Source: Caecitellus pseudoparvulus
Taxonomy: Eukaryota; Bigyra: Bicosoecida
Length of the DNA stretch: 64,000 bases
Assembly (NCBI GenBank): GCA_965644315.1
Contig: CBFFRQ010000075.1
Span: forward strand, 51,898-115,897
Direction of reading: 5' to 3'
Shown: positions 21,660-32,018 of the stretch, one piece after another
Layout: each line of letters begins with the position of its first letter
How positions within the stretch are numbered: the first letter of the stretch is position 1
Translations under genes and position numbers: made by a program
The notes under the pieces: generated by a model
Told to the model about the DNA's origin: nothing
The model's input: only the letters and a program-made list of their open reading frames with translations
The model's database searches: none

Positions 21660-24600
21660 GAGAGAACTCGTCTTGCAGGGCCTCTTGCAAGGCCTGTGGG
21701 AGCTGAAGCCAGTCTTCCGAGGTGCTGAGCTGGGCAAAGTTGCGCAGGACGACGGCCATGGCCGCTGCGCGCAGCCCGCCACAGTGCAGCATGTCGGCGC
21801 GCTGCAGGATGCCCAGGCAGTTCTCCACGTCCAGGTATGCGGCAATGGCGGTCTCGCACTGCCGCGTCAGCCGCGGCAGGTTCAAGACCGATGCCATGTG
21901 CATGAGGTCGAAGGTGAGGGCTGGGTCCATGTCGTGGAAGGGCACTTGCCCAGTGTATATGAAGCTCAGCAGCGGCCTGCCCACCGCCACCTCGCAGTCC
22001 AGAGCAAGGACGCCCGATAGGTCTTCGCCGTAGGTCTCAGAGAACATGAGTGCAAAGTAGGACGACGTGGCTGCCAGCATCCAGCTGTGAGCCGGGAGAC
22101 GCCCATCCGCCAAGGCCAGCACCACATCGCCTGTGTCCACGGCGCTGTCCAGCAACGCCTGCATGTCTTCGAGGCGCTTGGAAGAAGGCAGAAGCGAAAC
22201 CAGCTGCTCGTCTCCTGCGAGCCCCGCCGAGTTGGCCACCGAAACTCTCGGCGCAAACACCATCCCATGCTGGAAGGGCAGGCGGCTCAACGCGGCTTCT
22301 TCTCCAGGCTGCATGTCTCGCCATGCCTCCTTCACCAGCGCCAGAGCTCTCGAGTCGGCCCAAAACTGACTTGACTCAGGCAGGGCTCCGGCTACAGCGG
22401 CATCTGCAAAGGCCAGCATGGACTCTGCGAGGCGTGGCGCAGAGCGGGCCCCCGCCTTCGAGCTGATGGCTCCCACGAAGGCCTGCAGCAGGGTCGGAAC
22501 CCAGCGGCTTCGCCGTGTCAGCGCAATCTCGTACACATTTCCATCCGCCTCAACTCCTTGAGTCTGTATCTGGGTAGCACGCGTGCTGATGCCACCGAAA
22601 ATCACAAGCTGTGAGCCGCGTTCCCATGCGCGCTGAGCATGCGCCTCCCTCCAGCCGTCGCCAAGTGCTGCCGAGACGTGGTCCAGCACGCTATCCTGCC
22701 ACTTCATGACCTGTGACATGGGGCCGAACGCCTCACTGCAGGGGTCCATGTCAGAGACCAGAGGCAGCTCGGCATCTGGGACACTCCTCCCAAGCTTCGA
22801 CATGCCGCCCAAGTCGTCGCCGAACACAGCCGAGTACGCAGCAAACCACTCGGGGCAACACAGCACGAGGGGTGAGACAGCAATGGCAGCATGCATGGAC
22901 CTGGCGCACATGGGCACTCCTGCTTCAGGGTTCACCTGCTCGTGTTCTGCCGGTTGGCCAGGTCGCAGGTCCGTGCCCACTTGCTCCTTCCTGCTCATGA
23001 ACGGCGAACCGGGGTCCCGCAGGGTCTGGGGGATGCCCAACGTGGCGACTTGGTTCCACACGCCAGTGATGTCGTACCGCTGCGTGCCAGGGCGGTGCAT
23101 GGCAGCCAAGTGCAGTGTCAGCACGGACTGGCACGGACCGTGTGGGGTGTGGCCGCCCACAATCACGATGGTGCCCTTGCGTGTTGCAGAGGCAGTGTGT
23201 CCGTACCGTGGCTGCGGAGTAGTTCCAAGCGAGGCCACAGGTTTCCATTCCCACACGTCTTGGGAGTGCACTCCACCAGCAGGTATGCACAGGCAGTGCA
23301 CTGCGCTGTGGATGGTGTGAGAGTACCCGCCAAACACGACCAGATGGTGTCCGTCAGCACTGCCGTCCATGTGGGGCACGAAGGTTGCGGTGTGGTCTAC
23401 GACAGGGCCTGGGTCGTCCCCGTACACATTCGGGCGTACCCAGGCGGCCGTGTGTGTCACGTCTTCGGAGCCGTCTCTGAAGCGGCGCAGTGTCGTGCGC
23501 ACGTCCAACACACGAAAGCTGTCCACAATCACCCGGCGCTCTGCAAACCCACCATAGAACACTATCGTGCTGTCTGAGCCCCACTCGTCCCTGCCTTGTC
23601 CAGAGGGCGCGTGCCCCGCTCCAGTCGCTGTGCCTGAGGTAGGCCCAAAGGCTGGAAGGGGCGGCCGCTTGTTCACGCTCACCAACGTCATGCTGGCCCC
23701 CTGCCACTTGGCAGTCGAAGGGTAGTCCACTTGCTGGGAGGGCACGATGCCAGTCAGTCGGGACATGGTGAGGGGCGGCACGCGAGGCTGCACCTGCACC
23801 CACTGCATGACAGCCGTGTCCAGGATCCACACCTGGCCCCCGCGCTGCCGTCCACTGAAGCCAAACTGCACCACAAAACGGTGGCCGAGCATGCTGCCAC
23901 TGCCATCAGCATCCAGCGCCGCGTCGATGGCTTCAAAGGGCGCCGGGGACCCGGCATGCCCCATTCGGCTGGCCAGTGCTGGTGCGCTGCCGAGGGCGCT
24001 GCACACCTCGGAGGGCGGCACAGCTGCCAGGTAGCCCCCGTTGGGGTGTGGCGTGTCAGGCGCGATGGCCAGTGGCGCAATGTTGGTGTGGGCCAGGGTG
24101 GGAGAGATGGCGCCTGTGCAGTTCACCGGGCGGAACGTGCGGGTGCGGACGTCGTACAGGACGGGGGTCAGGTTGGAGTGGTTGCGGTGCTGAGAGCCTT
24201 CGCCACCGACGTGCAGGACAAGCGCAGGTGCGATGAGCAAGGCTTGCGCTCGAGGCCAGCGGGGCAGTTGCCCTGGCTCGGAAGAGATCGCCTTGGCTGC
24301 CAAAGCTGAGGCCAAGCGCCAGGGCAAGGCTTGCTTTCTTGGCTCGGCAGGGCACTCTGATTCATCCAGGAGAATGTCAAGGAGGCTGCTGAATGCCCGT
24401 TGCACCTCGCTTGGCGCGGTACCAAAGCCAGGCAAAGCCGTTGCGATGGTGTCTGGAACTGTTGCAAGAGGAAGGCATCGTGCCAGCTGCCTGACATTGG
24501 GAAGGCGGTCTGCGATGAACAGCTGGGGCATGGGCATGGGCTCAAAGGCAAAGGCGTGCTGGGTGGCAAGGGGGTCATGTGGAAGGGTGGTACATAAGAG

Positions 24601-27600
24601 GGTGGCCTCGGCAGGCAAGGGGGTGGGGAACAGCTTCCGTGGGAGCACCCATGGCTCTCCACTGGCCAGGCGGCCTACGTCCATGGAAGTATCTCGTGGA
24701 GGCGGCAGCGTGCAGCCAATGAGCACATCAGCAGCAGCTGAGCGCACGGCGCCCAGCAGCGCAGATAGCGGCGCCTGGTGGCTGAGTGGTGGCAGGCCCG
24801 GAGCAATGCTGCCCGCCACAATGCGCAGAGGGACGGCCGGTACCGATGCCCACCGGACGCCCACCGCCAAGACGGGAAACGTGTCCTGCAGCCGCTCAGC
24901 TGTCGCCTCCACTGCCCAGCCAATGCTGGCCGCCGCCGGGAGTGTGGCGAGCTGGCGGACAGCTGCGTGCCACAGGGGCAGGGACTGCACACGTGCAGCA
25001 AGCAGCGCCAGTGGCAATGCGTTGAAGCCATTCAGCTCGGCAACCAGCCGCGCTTCCAACTGACTTGCCAAGTATGGCATGTGGAACACCGAGGCTGCTT
25101 GTGTGACTGCCCAGGCAGTGCCCAGCAGCGCCCTGCAGCGTACCAATGCTTGGCGCCCCAGCACCTGCACCGTTGGCGCAGCTCTGCTGGCTGGCAGCTG
25201 GGGCATACAGGCGGGGTCAAGCAGGGCGTGCTCTTCGGACTCTGCAGGGGTGCAGTGCTGCTGCTTGGTTGGCATGTTGTGCAGGAGGTGCTGCCCGCCA
25301 AAGCCGGCACCATACAGGTACCCTGGTCCGGCAGGACCCTGCACCTCGCTTTCCTCTTCCTGTTCTCTCTGCAGGAAGTCCAGTGCAGCCTGCCACTCAG
25401 AAGTGGGCTCTGGGTTGGACGCAGTGGGGGGTGCAAAGGCTTCGTGGAAGCCAGGCAGGCCTTGCGGGATGCCGGTCACCCGCAGCTCACATGTGGTTGC
25501 GGCGCCCTGCGCAAGGAGCCCCCCCGCGTCCTCGTCATCAGACTGCACCGGCTCCGGGTCAGCAACCTGCCGGGTACCTGGAGCGCTGTCTGCTGCAAGG
25601 GCAGCTTTGCCGTTCTCATCAGTCATGGCCACGGCAAGGATGTTCAAGTGGTAGGGGTCCACGCCCAGCGCCGAGGGCGGCGCGTGGTCAGTGCCCGGCG
25701 CAGGAGGCGCAGGCATGCCGGAAAGGAGGCCTTGCTGACGCGCGTAGGTGGCAACGGGGCCCCACTGCGGGATGTGAGGGGGCAGGGGGGGTCTGTACGG
25801 CTCTGTTGCTGCAAGGGGTGCCGAGGACGGCACGACACATGCGCCGTCGGCCAGCCAAGCGAGCACCACGCCCACCGCCAGCCGAGGCATGGGCAGTGTA
25901 TCCGTGTACATGTGCAGCAGGGCAGTGGTGAGGACGCAGGGGGGGCCCACCATCGTGGGGTCCAGGAGCAGAAGGGGGGTCGTGGCGGGCGCCAGCGCCG
26001 TGGCAGATGCGCCGCCCCACACAGCTGCCACCACCTCAGGGGAGAGCAGCTCCTTGAAGAACGGGGAGCGGGCTCGCAAGAGTGGGAAGTGAGCCCGGAT
26101 GGGTGGAACAGGGCTGTCGCGCAGTGCCACTTGGATGTCAGCTGGCCCTGGCACTGCCCTGCGGGGAGGCCCGGGCTGCTCTCCAGCTTGTCCAGCCGCA
26201 GCCTCCGCAAGCTGCACACACAGTATGGCGCCGTGCGGGAGCTGCAGGATGTGCTTCCCACACGAAGCTGGAAGAGTCTGCGTCGGTGTGACGCCCAAGA
26301 AGTCCCCTGCAGCGGCGTGGCTCCCCGCCCCGCCCTGCCACGGCTCATGCGGCTGCAGGGCAATGTCAGCATGGCCCACAGAGGTCATGCTGGAGAGGCG
26401 GTGCAAGAGGGACGGCGGGGGCGGCTTGGGGGCGTCTGCCCCTGCGTCTGTTCCAAGCAAGTCCTCGCCCTCAGCACCCTCCCGCGACGAGTCAGAGTCA
26501 GAGCTGGAGTCATCCACCTCGAAGGCGGCGTCCCCGTCAGAGGAATGCGATGCAGAGTCCTCTTCTGCCTCAGTGGCTTTTGCACCCTGCTGCAAGTCAT
26601 CCGCCGAGAAACTTGCCTTGAGCTGCTCGAACAGGCGGTTGCGAGCGGCGATCGAGACGGCCACGGCAGCATCGGCGCAGTACGGCACGTCCAGCAGGCG
26701 AGTGTAGCCGGGGGGTACCTGCAGCTTGGGGCCAGCGGACACGCCGTCCAGGGCGAGGGAGTACTCAGCGCGAGGCTCGTCATTGGCTGCAGCCAGGCAT
26801 CGGAGCAGTGAGTCTGCCTGCACTGTCGCGAGTTGGGTGGGCCCATCCAACCCTGGCGCTGGGCGCACGCGGAGCATGGAGTATGAGTGGCAGGGGTCAC
26901 TGTGGGCCAGGAGGAAGGTTGCGTTCCACTGGCGGTGTGGATCTGCGCGCAGACTCTGCACGTATTGCGTGTGTGTGGGGCGGCCCGGGTGCAGGTCCAG
27001 CGTCGCACGGCACTCCCCCGTGCTCGCATCGAACATGCGCGCCACACGCTCGTAGGAGGAGGCAGTGAGCACGACGTCGCCGCCGTTCATGTAGTAGGAG
27101 CGGGTGAAGACAGAGGGCCTGCCCTGGCGCTGCACGGCAAAGTCAGTGGTGAGCGAGCCAGTGGCGACGTCGTACTGCGCGACGGTGTTGTCGACGCCCG
27201 ACACCAGCAGGCGCGTGTCGTCGGGGGAGAAGGTGAGCAGGACGTTGGCTGTGGCAGAGACGATGGTGAAGGCTGGGCGGGAGCCAGGCAGGCGCAGGTC
27301 CCACAGCTTCACCGTGCCGTCGAAGGAGGAGGAGGCGGCGAGGTGGGGCGTGGTGTTGGCGAAGCGCACGATGTTGATGTGCTGCTTGTGCACGGAGGCC
27401 AGCGTGCGCACTTTGCTGCCCGTGGTGGCGTCGAAGAAGTCGATGTCCTGGCCGTACCCTGACGCCAGGAACCGTGTGTCGTCCGAGTTGACGTGCACAC
27501 TGGTGAGTGCGTCGTGGTCGGCGGGGTGCAAAACCGGCGCGATGCGCCAGGAGTCCAGGAAGACGTCAGAGTACGCTGGCTTGGCAGGGGCAGGCGCTGC

Positions 27601-28044
27601 TGGCTCATCGCCTTCCTGCGCTGGGGTGTCCATGCGGGAGTAGGCCGTCCACGCCCAGGCTGCGCGGGCTTGGGCTGGGTCACGGGCGGGCGTGGTGGCG
27701 GCAGCAGCTGCGCCAGTGGCAAGAGTTTCATCGGCCGAGGGGAAGTCCTGCACACTGCAGACGGACATCTTCCCCGCTCCCGAGCCAGTCAAGAAACGAT
27801 CTGGGTGAGAGTGGAACCAGCACAGCGCCAGCACTGGGTCATGCGTGCTCTTCGCGCACTCGGTGCTGTAGCCGAGGATGTGATCTGCCTGGTGGTCCCC
27901 CACCATGACCAGGCCGTTCACGGTGCCCATGAGCATGAGGTCTGGGTGAGTCGGGTGGTACTCATGTTGCCGCACAGCCAATCCATCAAACAGCGGTGTG
28001 TACTCCCACTCGTCTGAGGCAGATGCCACTGTGCGGGCATCCAT
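21586..28044 (-). CDS. Giant WD40-BTB-Kelch-BTB protein, 2,152 residues
   Basis: A single uninterrupted 6.46-kb exon starting at ATG 28044. Order of domains: WD40-like beta-propeller (residues ~60-380, with SSFDGTVKLWDLR), an acidic Ser/Asp linker (~490-560), a first BTB domain interrupted by a long insert (~640-1090, starting ALRDSP and LLRARSPFFKELL), Kelch repeats (~1490-1830, e.g. IVFYGGFAERR, HHLVVFGGY, TIVIVGGHTP, QLVIFGGIS), and a C-terminal BTB domain (~1960-2080, ALADGRLPAHSWMLAATSSYF) followed by BACK-like helices. BTB-Kelch proteins commonly act as Cullin-3 adaptors, so a ubiquitin-ligase scaffold is a reasonable inference. LZTR1 has Kelch plus two BTB domains but, to my knowledge, no WD40 part. 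Confidence 0.85.
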   Translation of the reverse strand: MDARTVASASDEWEYTPLFDGLAVRQHEYHPTHPDLMLMGTVNGLVMVGDHQADHILGYSTECAKSTHDPVLALCWFHSHPDRFLTGSGAGKMSVCSVQDFPSADETLATGAAAAATTPARDPAQARAAWAWTAYSRMDTPAQEGDEPAAPAPAKPAYSDVFLDSWRIAPVLHPADHDALTSVHVNSDDTRFLASGYGQDIDFFDATTGSKVRTLASVHKQHINIVRFANTTPHLAASSSFDGTVKLWDLRLPGSRPAFTIVSATANVLLTFSPDDTRLLVSGVDNTVAQYDVATGSLTTDFAVQRQGRPSVFTRSYYMNGGDVVLTASSYERVARMFDASTGECRATLDLHPGRPTHTQYVQSLRADPHRQWNATFLLAHSDPCHSYSMLRVRPAPGLDGPTQLATVQADSLLRCLAAANDEPRAEYSLALDGVSAGPKLQVPPGYTRLLDVPYCADAAVAVSIAARNRLFEQLKASFSADDLQQGAKATEAEEDSASHSSDGDAAFEVDDSSSDSDSSREGAEGEDLLGTDAGADAPKPPPPSLLHRLSSMTSVGHADIALQPHEPWQGGAGSHAAAGDFLGVTPTQTLPASCGKHILQLPHGAILCVQLAEAAAGQAGEQPGPPRRAVPGPADIQVALRDSPVPPIRAHFPLLRARSPFFKELLSPEVVAAVWGGASATALAPATTPLLLLDPTMVGPPCVLTTALLHMYTDTLPMPRLAVGVVLAWLADGACVVPSSAPLAATEPYRPPLPPHIPQWGPVATYARQQGLLSGMPAPPAPGTDHAPPSALGVDPYHLNILAVAMTDENGKAALAADSAPGTRQVADPEPVQSDDEDAGGLLAQGAATTCELRVTGIPQGLPGFHEAFAPPTASNPEPTSEWQAALDFLQREQEEESEVQGPAGPGYLYGAGFGGQHLLHNMPTKQQHCTPAESEEHALLDPACMPQLPASRAAPTVQVLGRQALVRCRALLGTAWAVTQAASVFHMPYLASQLEARLVAELNGFNALPLALLAARVQSLPLWHAAVRQLATLPAAASIGWAVEATAERLQDTFPVLAVGVRWASVPAVPLRIVAGSIAPGLPPLSHQAPLSALLGAVRSAAADVLIGCTLPPPRDTSMDVGRLASGEPWVLPRKLFPTPLPAEATLLCTTLPHDPLATQHAFAFEPMPMPQLFIADRLPNVRQLARCLPLATVPDTIATALPGFGTAPSEVQRAFSSLLDILLDESECPAEPRKQALPWRLASALAAKAISSEPGQLPRWPRAQALLIAPALVLHVGGEGSQHRNHSNLTPVLYDVRTRTFRPVNCTGAISPTLAHTNIAPLAIAPDTPHPNGGYLAAVPPSEVCSALGSAPALASRMGHAGSPAPFEAIDAALDADGSGSMLGHRFVVQFGFSGRQRGGQVWILDTAVMQWVQVQPRVPPLTMSRLTGIVPSQQVDYPSTAKWQGASMTLVSVNKRPPLPAFGPTSGTATGAGHAPSGQGRDEWGSDSTIVFYGGFAERRVIVDSFRVLDVRTTLRRFRDGSEDVTHTAAWVRPNVYGDDPGPVVDHTATFVPHMDGSADGHHLVVFGGYSHTIHSAVHCLCIPAGGVHSQDVWEWKPVASLGTTPQPRYGHTASATRKGTIVIVGGHTPHGPCQSVLTLHLAAMHRPGTQRYDITGVWNQVATLGIPQTLRDPGSPFMSRKEQVGTDLRPGQPAEHEQVNPEAGVPMCARSMHAAIAVSPLVLCCPEWFAAYSAVFGDDLGGMSKLGRSVPDAELPLVSDMDPCSEAFGPMSQVMKWQDSVLDHVSAALGDGWREAHAQRAWERGSQLVIFGGISTRATQIQTQGVEADGNVYEIALTRRSRWVPTLLQAFVGAISSKAGARSAPRLAESMLAFADAAVAGALPESSQFWADSRALALVKEAWRDMQPGEEAALSRLPFQHGMVFAPRVSVANSAGLAGDEQLVSLLPSSKRLEDMQALLDSAVDTGDVVLALADGRLPAHSWMLAATSSYFALMFSETYGEDLSGVLALDCEVAVGRPLLSFIYTGQVPFHDMDPALTFDLMHMASVLNLPRLTRQCETAIAAYLDVENCLGILQRADMLHCGGLRAAAMAVVLRNFAQLSTSEDWLQLPQALQEALQDEFSLTKHAYSVDRLLGPASSSGAAHEG

Positions 28045-28462
28045 GGCGATGGCGTGTGCTGCGGAATTTGCACCTGCCCCACGCTCCAGTCCTTCCCAGC
28101 AGCACCGCGCGTGGAGAGAGCAGGCTTAGCAGGTCCGAAACAAGTGAATGCGAGGGAAGACTTCACTGAAAAGGCGACACGGGTCAAGCATGCGTGCTTG
28201 TGCCCCGCAGAGATAGTGTTGGCTGTGTTTTGGCACTGACGGCCAGGGAGCACTCACAGCTGAGGGTAGCAGCGCAGCCCTCCCGGGCGCATTTCCCGTC
28301 CCGTGCCAAAGACAGCTGTCCCAGACAGCATTTACTGAGTGTAGCACCCATGCCCAGAGAGTACAACAGCGTGGCGCCTTCCTCTCGCTGTTCCTCACAC
28401 TGACGTGCAAGTTGCCTGCGGAATTGCAGAGCAGCAAACTCAACCCCCGCACTCACACCGCC
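28045..28462. promoter_or_regulatory. Divergent promoter region between BTB giant and PDE
   Basis: This 418-nt spacer has AATTCCGC-type elements near both ends (28061-28070, antisense-oriented on the plus strand, and 28418-28426). These could belong to short 5'-UTR introns of the two divergent genes. No coding sequence seen. Confidence 0.4.
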
Positions 28463-29893
28463 ATGTCCGGTGCTCGGCCACCCCCCGCGCCAGTGGCGGG
28501 ATCCACGGAGCACCTCAGTGAAGTGGCCCTGGCTCTGCAGGCACGCGTGTCAGCGGCTGGCTCTGAAGCCGCCAGCATCGCTTCTGAGCTGGGCCAGCTT
28601 GCAGCGGCGATGGGTGCCACTGCAGCGGGGCCGGGCACTGCAATTGTGCAGGCTGCGGGCGCAGCACACGCAGACGACGGCAGTGGCGGGCAGCACCGTC
28701 GAGCATCCGGCCCCTGTGGGCCTGTGGCAGCCATGCTGCCCTTGGCGGACGAGCTGCACATTGCACTGACGGGCGCAGCGCGCGCCGCAGGCGACGCTCC
28801 GACGCTGCAACTTCCGTTGGCGGAGGCAGCCTCTGGGCGCACCCTGCGCCCGTCCGCTGGGAAGGGCGGCTCCTTGGCCCATTCAGGAGTGGAGGTAGGC
28901 ACTGGTGGGGGCGCTGCGGAGCTGCTGCCGCAGTTACGCTGCTGGGGGTTCCCCATTTTCCGCTTTTCGGCTGCGCTGCCTGGGCGGGTGCTGCGGGCCA
29001 CAGCCTGGGCGTGCTTGGGGGACTTGGAGCTGCCCAGCAAGTTGGGCGTGGACGGGGACCAGTTGGCAGCGTGGCTGGGTGCTGTGGAGGAGCACTACCA
29101 CACCAACCCCTACCACAACGCGACGCACGTGGCTGACGTGACGCAGACGACGCACTACATCCTCACGACGGGCGGCCTGTCGACGTGGCTGACCCCCCTG
29201 CAGCAGTACGCGCTGCTACTGGCGGCTGTGGCACACGACGTGGGGCACCCAGGCGTCAACAACGGCTACCTGGTCAACACAGCGCACCCCCTGGCCGTGA
29301 CGTACAACGACTCATCCCCCCTGGAGAACATGCATGCGGCGCTGGCGTTCGCGCTGGCTGCCGTGCCAGGGCACAACCCCCTCGCAGGGCTGTCGGCAGA
29401 GGACGCCAAGGCGGTGCGCGCCGACATGATCCACTGCATCCTCGGCACGGACAACGCCACGCACTTCGGCAACTTGGCGTCCCTGAAGGAAGCGCTGGCG
29501 GCGGCGGAGAGTGACGAGGAAGGGCACCTCATCGGCGCACAGCCGCGGCTGGTGATGCAGCAGGTGCTGCACGCGGCAGACGTCAGCAACCCCGCCAAGC
29601 CCTGGGGCGTGTACATGGGCTTCACGGAGCGCCTGGTGTACGAGTATTACGCGCTGGGGGACCTGGAGAGCGCCGCCGACCTGCCTGTCACGCCCATGCT
29701 GAACCGGCACAAGCCCATCCCCATGCCACAGTTCCAACTGGGCTTCCTCAACGCCATCGTCCTGCCGCTCTTCTCAGCTGTCGCGGCGGTGCCGGGCCTC
29801 ACCATGCAGGAGCCCCTGCAGCAGCTGAAGGATAACATTGCCGAGTGGGAGCGCCGCAAGGCAGCTGCTGCCGCAGGTGGCGAGGGGCAGTGA
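28463..29893 (+). CDS. Class I 3',5'-cyclic nucleotide phosphodiesterase
   Basis: A 476-residue phosphodiesterase hydrolysing cAMP and/or cGMP. The catalytic HD domain spans about residues 165-460 and shows the metal-binding signatures YHNATHVADV and HDVGHPGVNN, the downstream Asp in LHAADVSNPAKPW, and the Gln-containing PMPQFQLGF region near the substrate pocket. The N-terminal ~150 residues are Ala-rich without a recognisable GAF, PAS or membrane domain, so the enzyme looks soluble. The ATG at 28463 was used because the open frame upstream has no ATG. There are no introns in the coding sequence. Substrate preference (cAMP or cGMP) cannot be fixed from this reading. Confidence 0.93.
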   Translation: MSGARPPPAPVAGSTEHLSEVALALQARVSAAGSEAASIASELGQLAAAMGATAAGPGTAIVQAAGAAHADDGSGGQHRRASGPCGPVAAMLPLADELHIALTGAARAAGDAPTLQLPLAEAASGRTLRPSAGKGGSLAHSGVEVGTGGGAAELLPQLRCWGFPIFRFSAALPGRVLRATAWACLGDLELPSKLGVDGDQLAAWLGAVEEHYHTNPYHNATHVADVTQTTHYILTTGGLSTWLTPLQQYALLLAAVAHDVGHPGVNNGYLVNTAHPLAVTYNDSSPLENMHAALAFALAAVPGHNPLAGLSAEDAKAVRADMIHCILGTDNATHFGNLASLKEALAAAESDEEGHLIGAQPRLVMQQVLHAADVSNPAKPWGVYMGFTERLVYEYYALGDLESAADLPVTPMLNRHKPIPMPQFQLGFLNAIVLPLFSAVAAVPGLTMQEPLQQLKDNIAEWERRKAAAAAGGEGQ

Positions 29894-30227
29894 TGAGGCC
29901 ACAGCCCACGATTCTGCGTTTACATGGACCACTTGCCCTGGAAAGCGCTGACCACAGCACGGAGTGAGTGGCTCGCAAGGGTTGTGCTTGGCAAGGCGGC
30001 CAGAGTCAGGGCGCTCAACAACGACGCACCCCGGACAGGGGCAGCACCCTGGGATTGCCACCTGCAGCCCCGTCCCGCTCAATTCACACACGTTCACACC
30101 ACACTCTCATGCCGACTAAGGGGTGCGCTGGCAGTTGCAGGTTGCACGACTCAGGTTCAGCCCACGCCCGTGGGATTTGCACGTGGTGCGCGTGGCAAGG
30201 GGCTGCTCACGACAGGACGCTGCGAGC
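29894..30227. other. Intergenic region upstream of V-ATPase B
   Basis: This 334-nt spacer between two same-strand genes contains AATTCACAC at 30081-30089, a motif also found upstream of two other plus-strand genes. No gene is seen. Confidence 0.45.
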
Positions 30228-31957
30228 ATGGCCTCCCTCACGACGGGGGACATTGTGAAGAAGTATGAGGGTAGTGATCCTGCGGTGGCTGCTGCGCTGC
30301 GGGACTATGCTGTGGAGCCGACTCTGGGTGTGTGCCGAGCGTGCCTGCCTCGACTTCCGCACCGGGCAACACGCCGCTGCCTGCTCCCGCGCCCCTGCGC
30401 AGACTACCGCACCATCCAAGGTGTGAACGGACCCCTTGTCATCCTGGACAACGTGAAGGTGAGCCCGTGCCTGCGCTGAGCTTTGTTGCGTGCCCGGCCT
30501 GTACCGTGGTGCTGCCAGCAGCCCTGGCCCACGCCCGTCCCCGCCGCGGCGCTGTGCAGGGCCCCAAGTACAGTGAAATTGTGAACCTGCGCCTGCGAAG
30601 CGGGGAGGTGCGCCAAGGGCAGGTGCTGGAGGTGGCAGGCAGCACGGCCGTGGTGCAGGTGTTCGAGGGCACGGACGGCATTGACAACACGCACACACAC
30701 GTGGAGTTCAGCGGGGAGACGTACCACATGCCGCTCAGCGAGGACATGCTGGGGCGGGTCTTTGACGGCAGTGGGCGGCCCACAGACGGCGGGCCGCCCG
30801 TCCTGGCAGACATCACCGCCGACATCAACGGCAGCGCCATCAACCCCTTCGCCCGCGTGCACCCGCGGGAGATGATCCAGACCGGCATCTCCGCCATCGA
30901 CACCATGAACAGCATCGTGCGGGGGCAGAAGATCCCGCTGTTCTCCGCGGCAGGCCTGCCGCACAATGAGATCGCGGCGCAGATCGCGCGCCAGGCGGGG
31001 CTGGTGCAGGGCAGCGACGTGACAGACCACCACGACGACAACTTCGCCATCGTCTTCGGAGCCATGGGCGTGAACATGGAGACGTCCCGGTTCTTCCGGG
31101 AGGACTTCGAGAAGTCCGGCGCTGCTGCCCGCACGGTGCTGTTCATGAACACGGCGGATGACCCCACCATTGAGCGCATCCTGACGCCCCGCCTGGCCCT
31201 CACGACTGCCGAGTACCTCGCCTTCGAGCGGGACATGCACGTGCTGGTGATCCTGACAGACATGTCCTCCTACGCTGACGCGCTGCGGGAGGTGAGCGCG
31301 GCGCGAGAGGAGGTGCCGGGGCGCCGCAGCTACCCCGGGTACATGTACACCGACCTGTCCACCATTTACGAGCGGGCAGGGCGGGTGGCGGGGTCGGCTG
31401 GCAGCATCACACAGCTGCCAGTGCTGACCATGCCCAACGCCGACATCACGCACCCCATCCCCGACTTGACCGGGTACATCACAGAGGGCCAGATCTTCAT
31501 CGACCGCGCCCTGGCGGCGCGCAAGGTGTACCCGCCCATCAACGTCCTGCCGTCCCTGTCCCGGCTCATGAAGTCAGGCATCGGGGAGGGCATGACACGT
31601 GCCGACCATTCATCGGTGTCCAGCCAGCTGTACGCGGCGTACGCTGCAGGGAAGGATGCGGAGGCCATGCAGGCTGTCGTGGGCTCCGAGAGCCTCACGG
31701 ACGACCAGCGGAAGTTCTTGAACTTCACCGCCAAGTTCGAGTCGGAGTTCGTCAGCCAGGGCGCGACGGAGAGCAGGAGCATCTTCAGCTCCCTGGACCT
31801 GGCCTGGCGCCTGCTGCGCGTGCTGGGGCCGTCCTTGCTCAAGAAGATCCCACGGAAGTTCATCAAGCAGTTCTACCCTCGGCAGATGGACGGCGCGGTG
31901 AGTGGGGACAGGGCCGTGCACGCCCCTGGTGCAGGCGCTGCCGCGTCAGGCGAGTGA
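30228..31957 (+). CDS. VMA2: V-type proton ATPase subunit B
   Basis: Non-catalytic nucleotide-binding subunit of the V1 head of the vacuolar proton pump. Three exons (30228-30327, 30403-30458, 30560-31957) give 517 residues. Splicing gives [21 protein letters not shown]-type sequence, then [10 protein letters not shown]. Other landmarks: [49 protein letters not shown]-like [18 protein letters not shown], and the Arg-rich [17 protein letters not shown]. The sequence matches eukaryotic subunit B along its length; only the last ~15 residues after FYPRQMD diverge. A GTGAGT near 31898 would make a 37-nt intron, which I consider too short. The stop is 61 nt from the MORN gene on the other strand. 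Confidence 0.97.
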
Positions 31958-32018
31958 GGGAGGCAGCGCCCCCCTCCCCTTACTCACGCTGCTTGCAATG
32001 CATTGGCCCAGCCCACCC

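Noticed and set aside
24778-26811. A 677-codon open frame on the plus strand
   Set aside because: Antisense shadow of the BTB giant, rich in Arg, Gln and Cys without recognisable motifs.
31898-31934. A 37-nt intron at the 3' end of V-ATPase B
   Set aside because: Much shorter than all other introns here (60 nt or more), and removing it would open a long unconserved tail.
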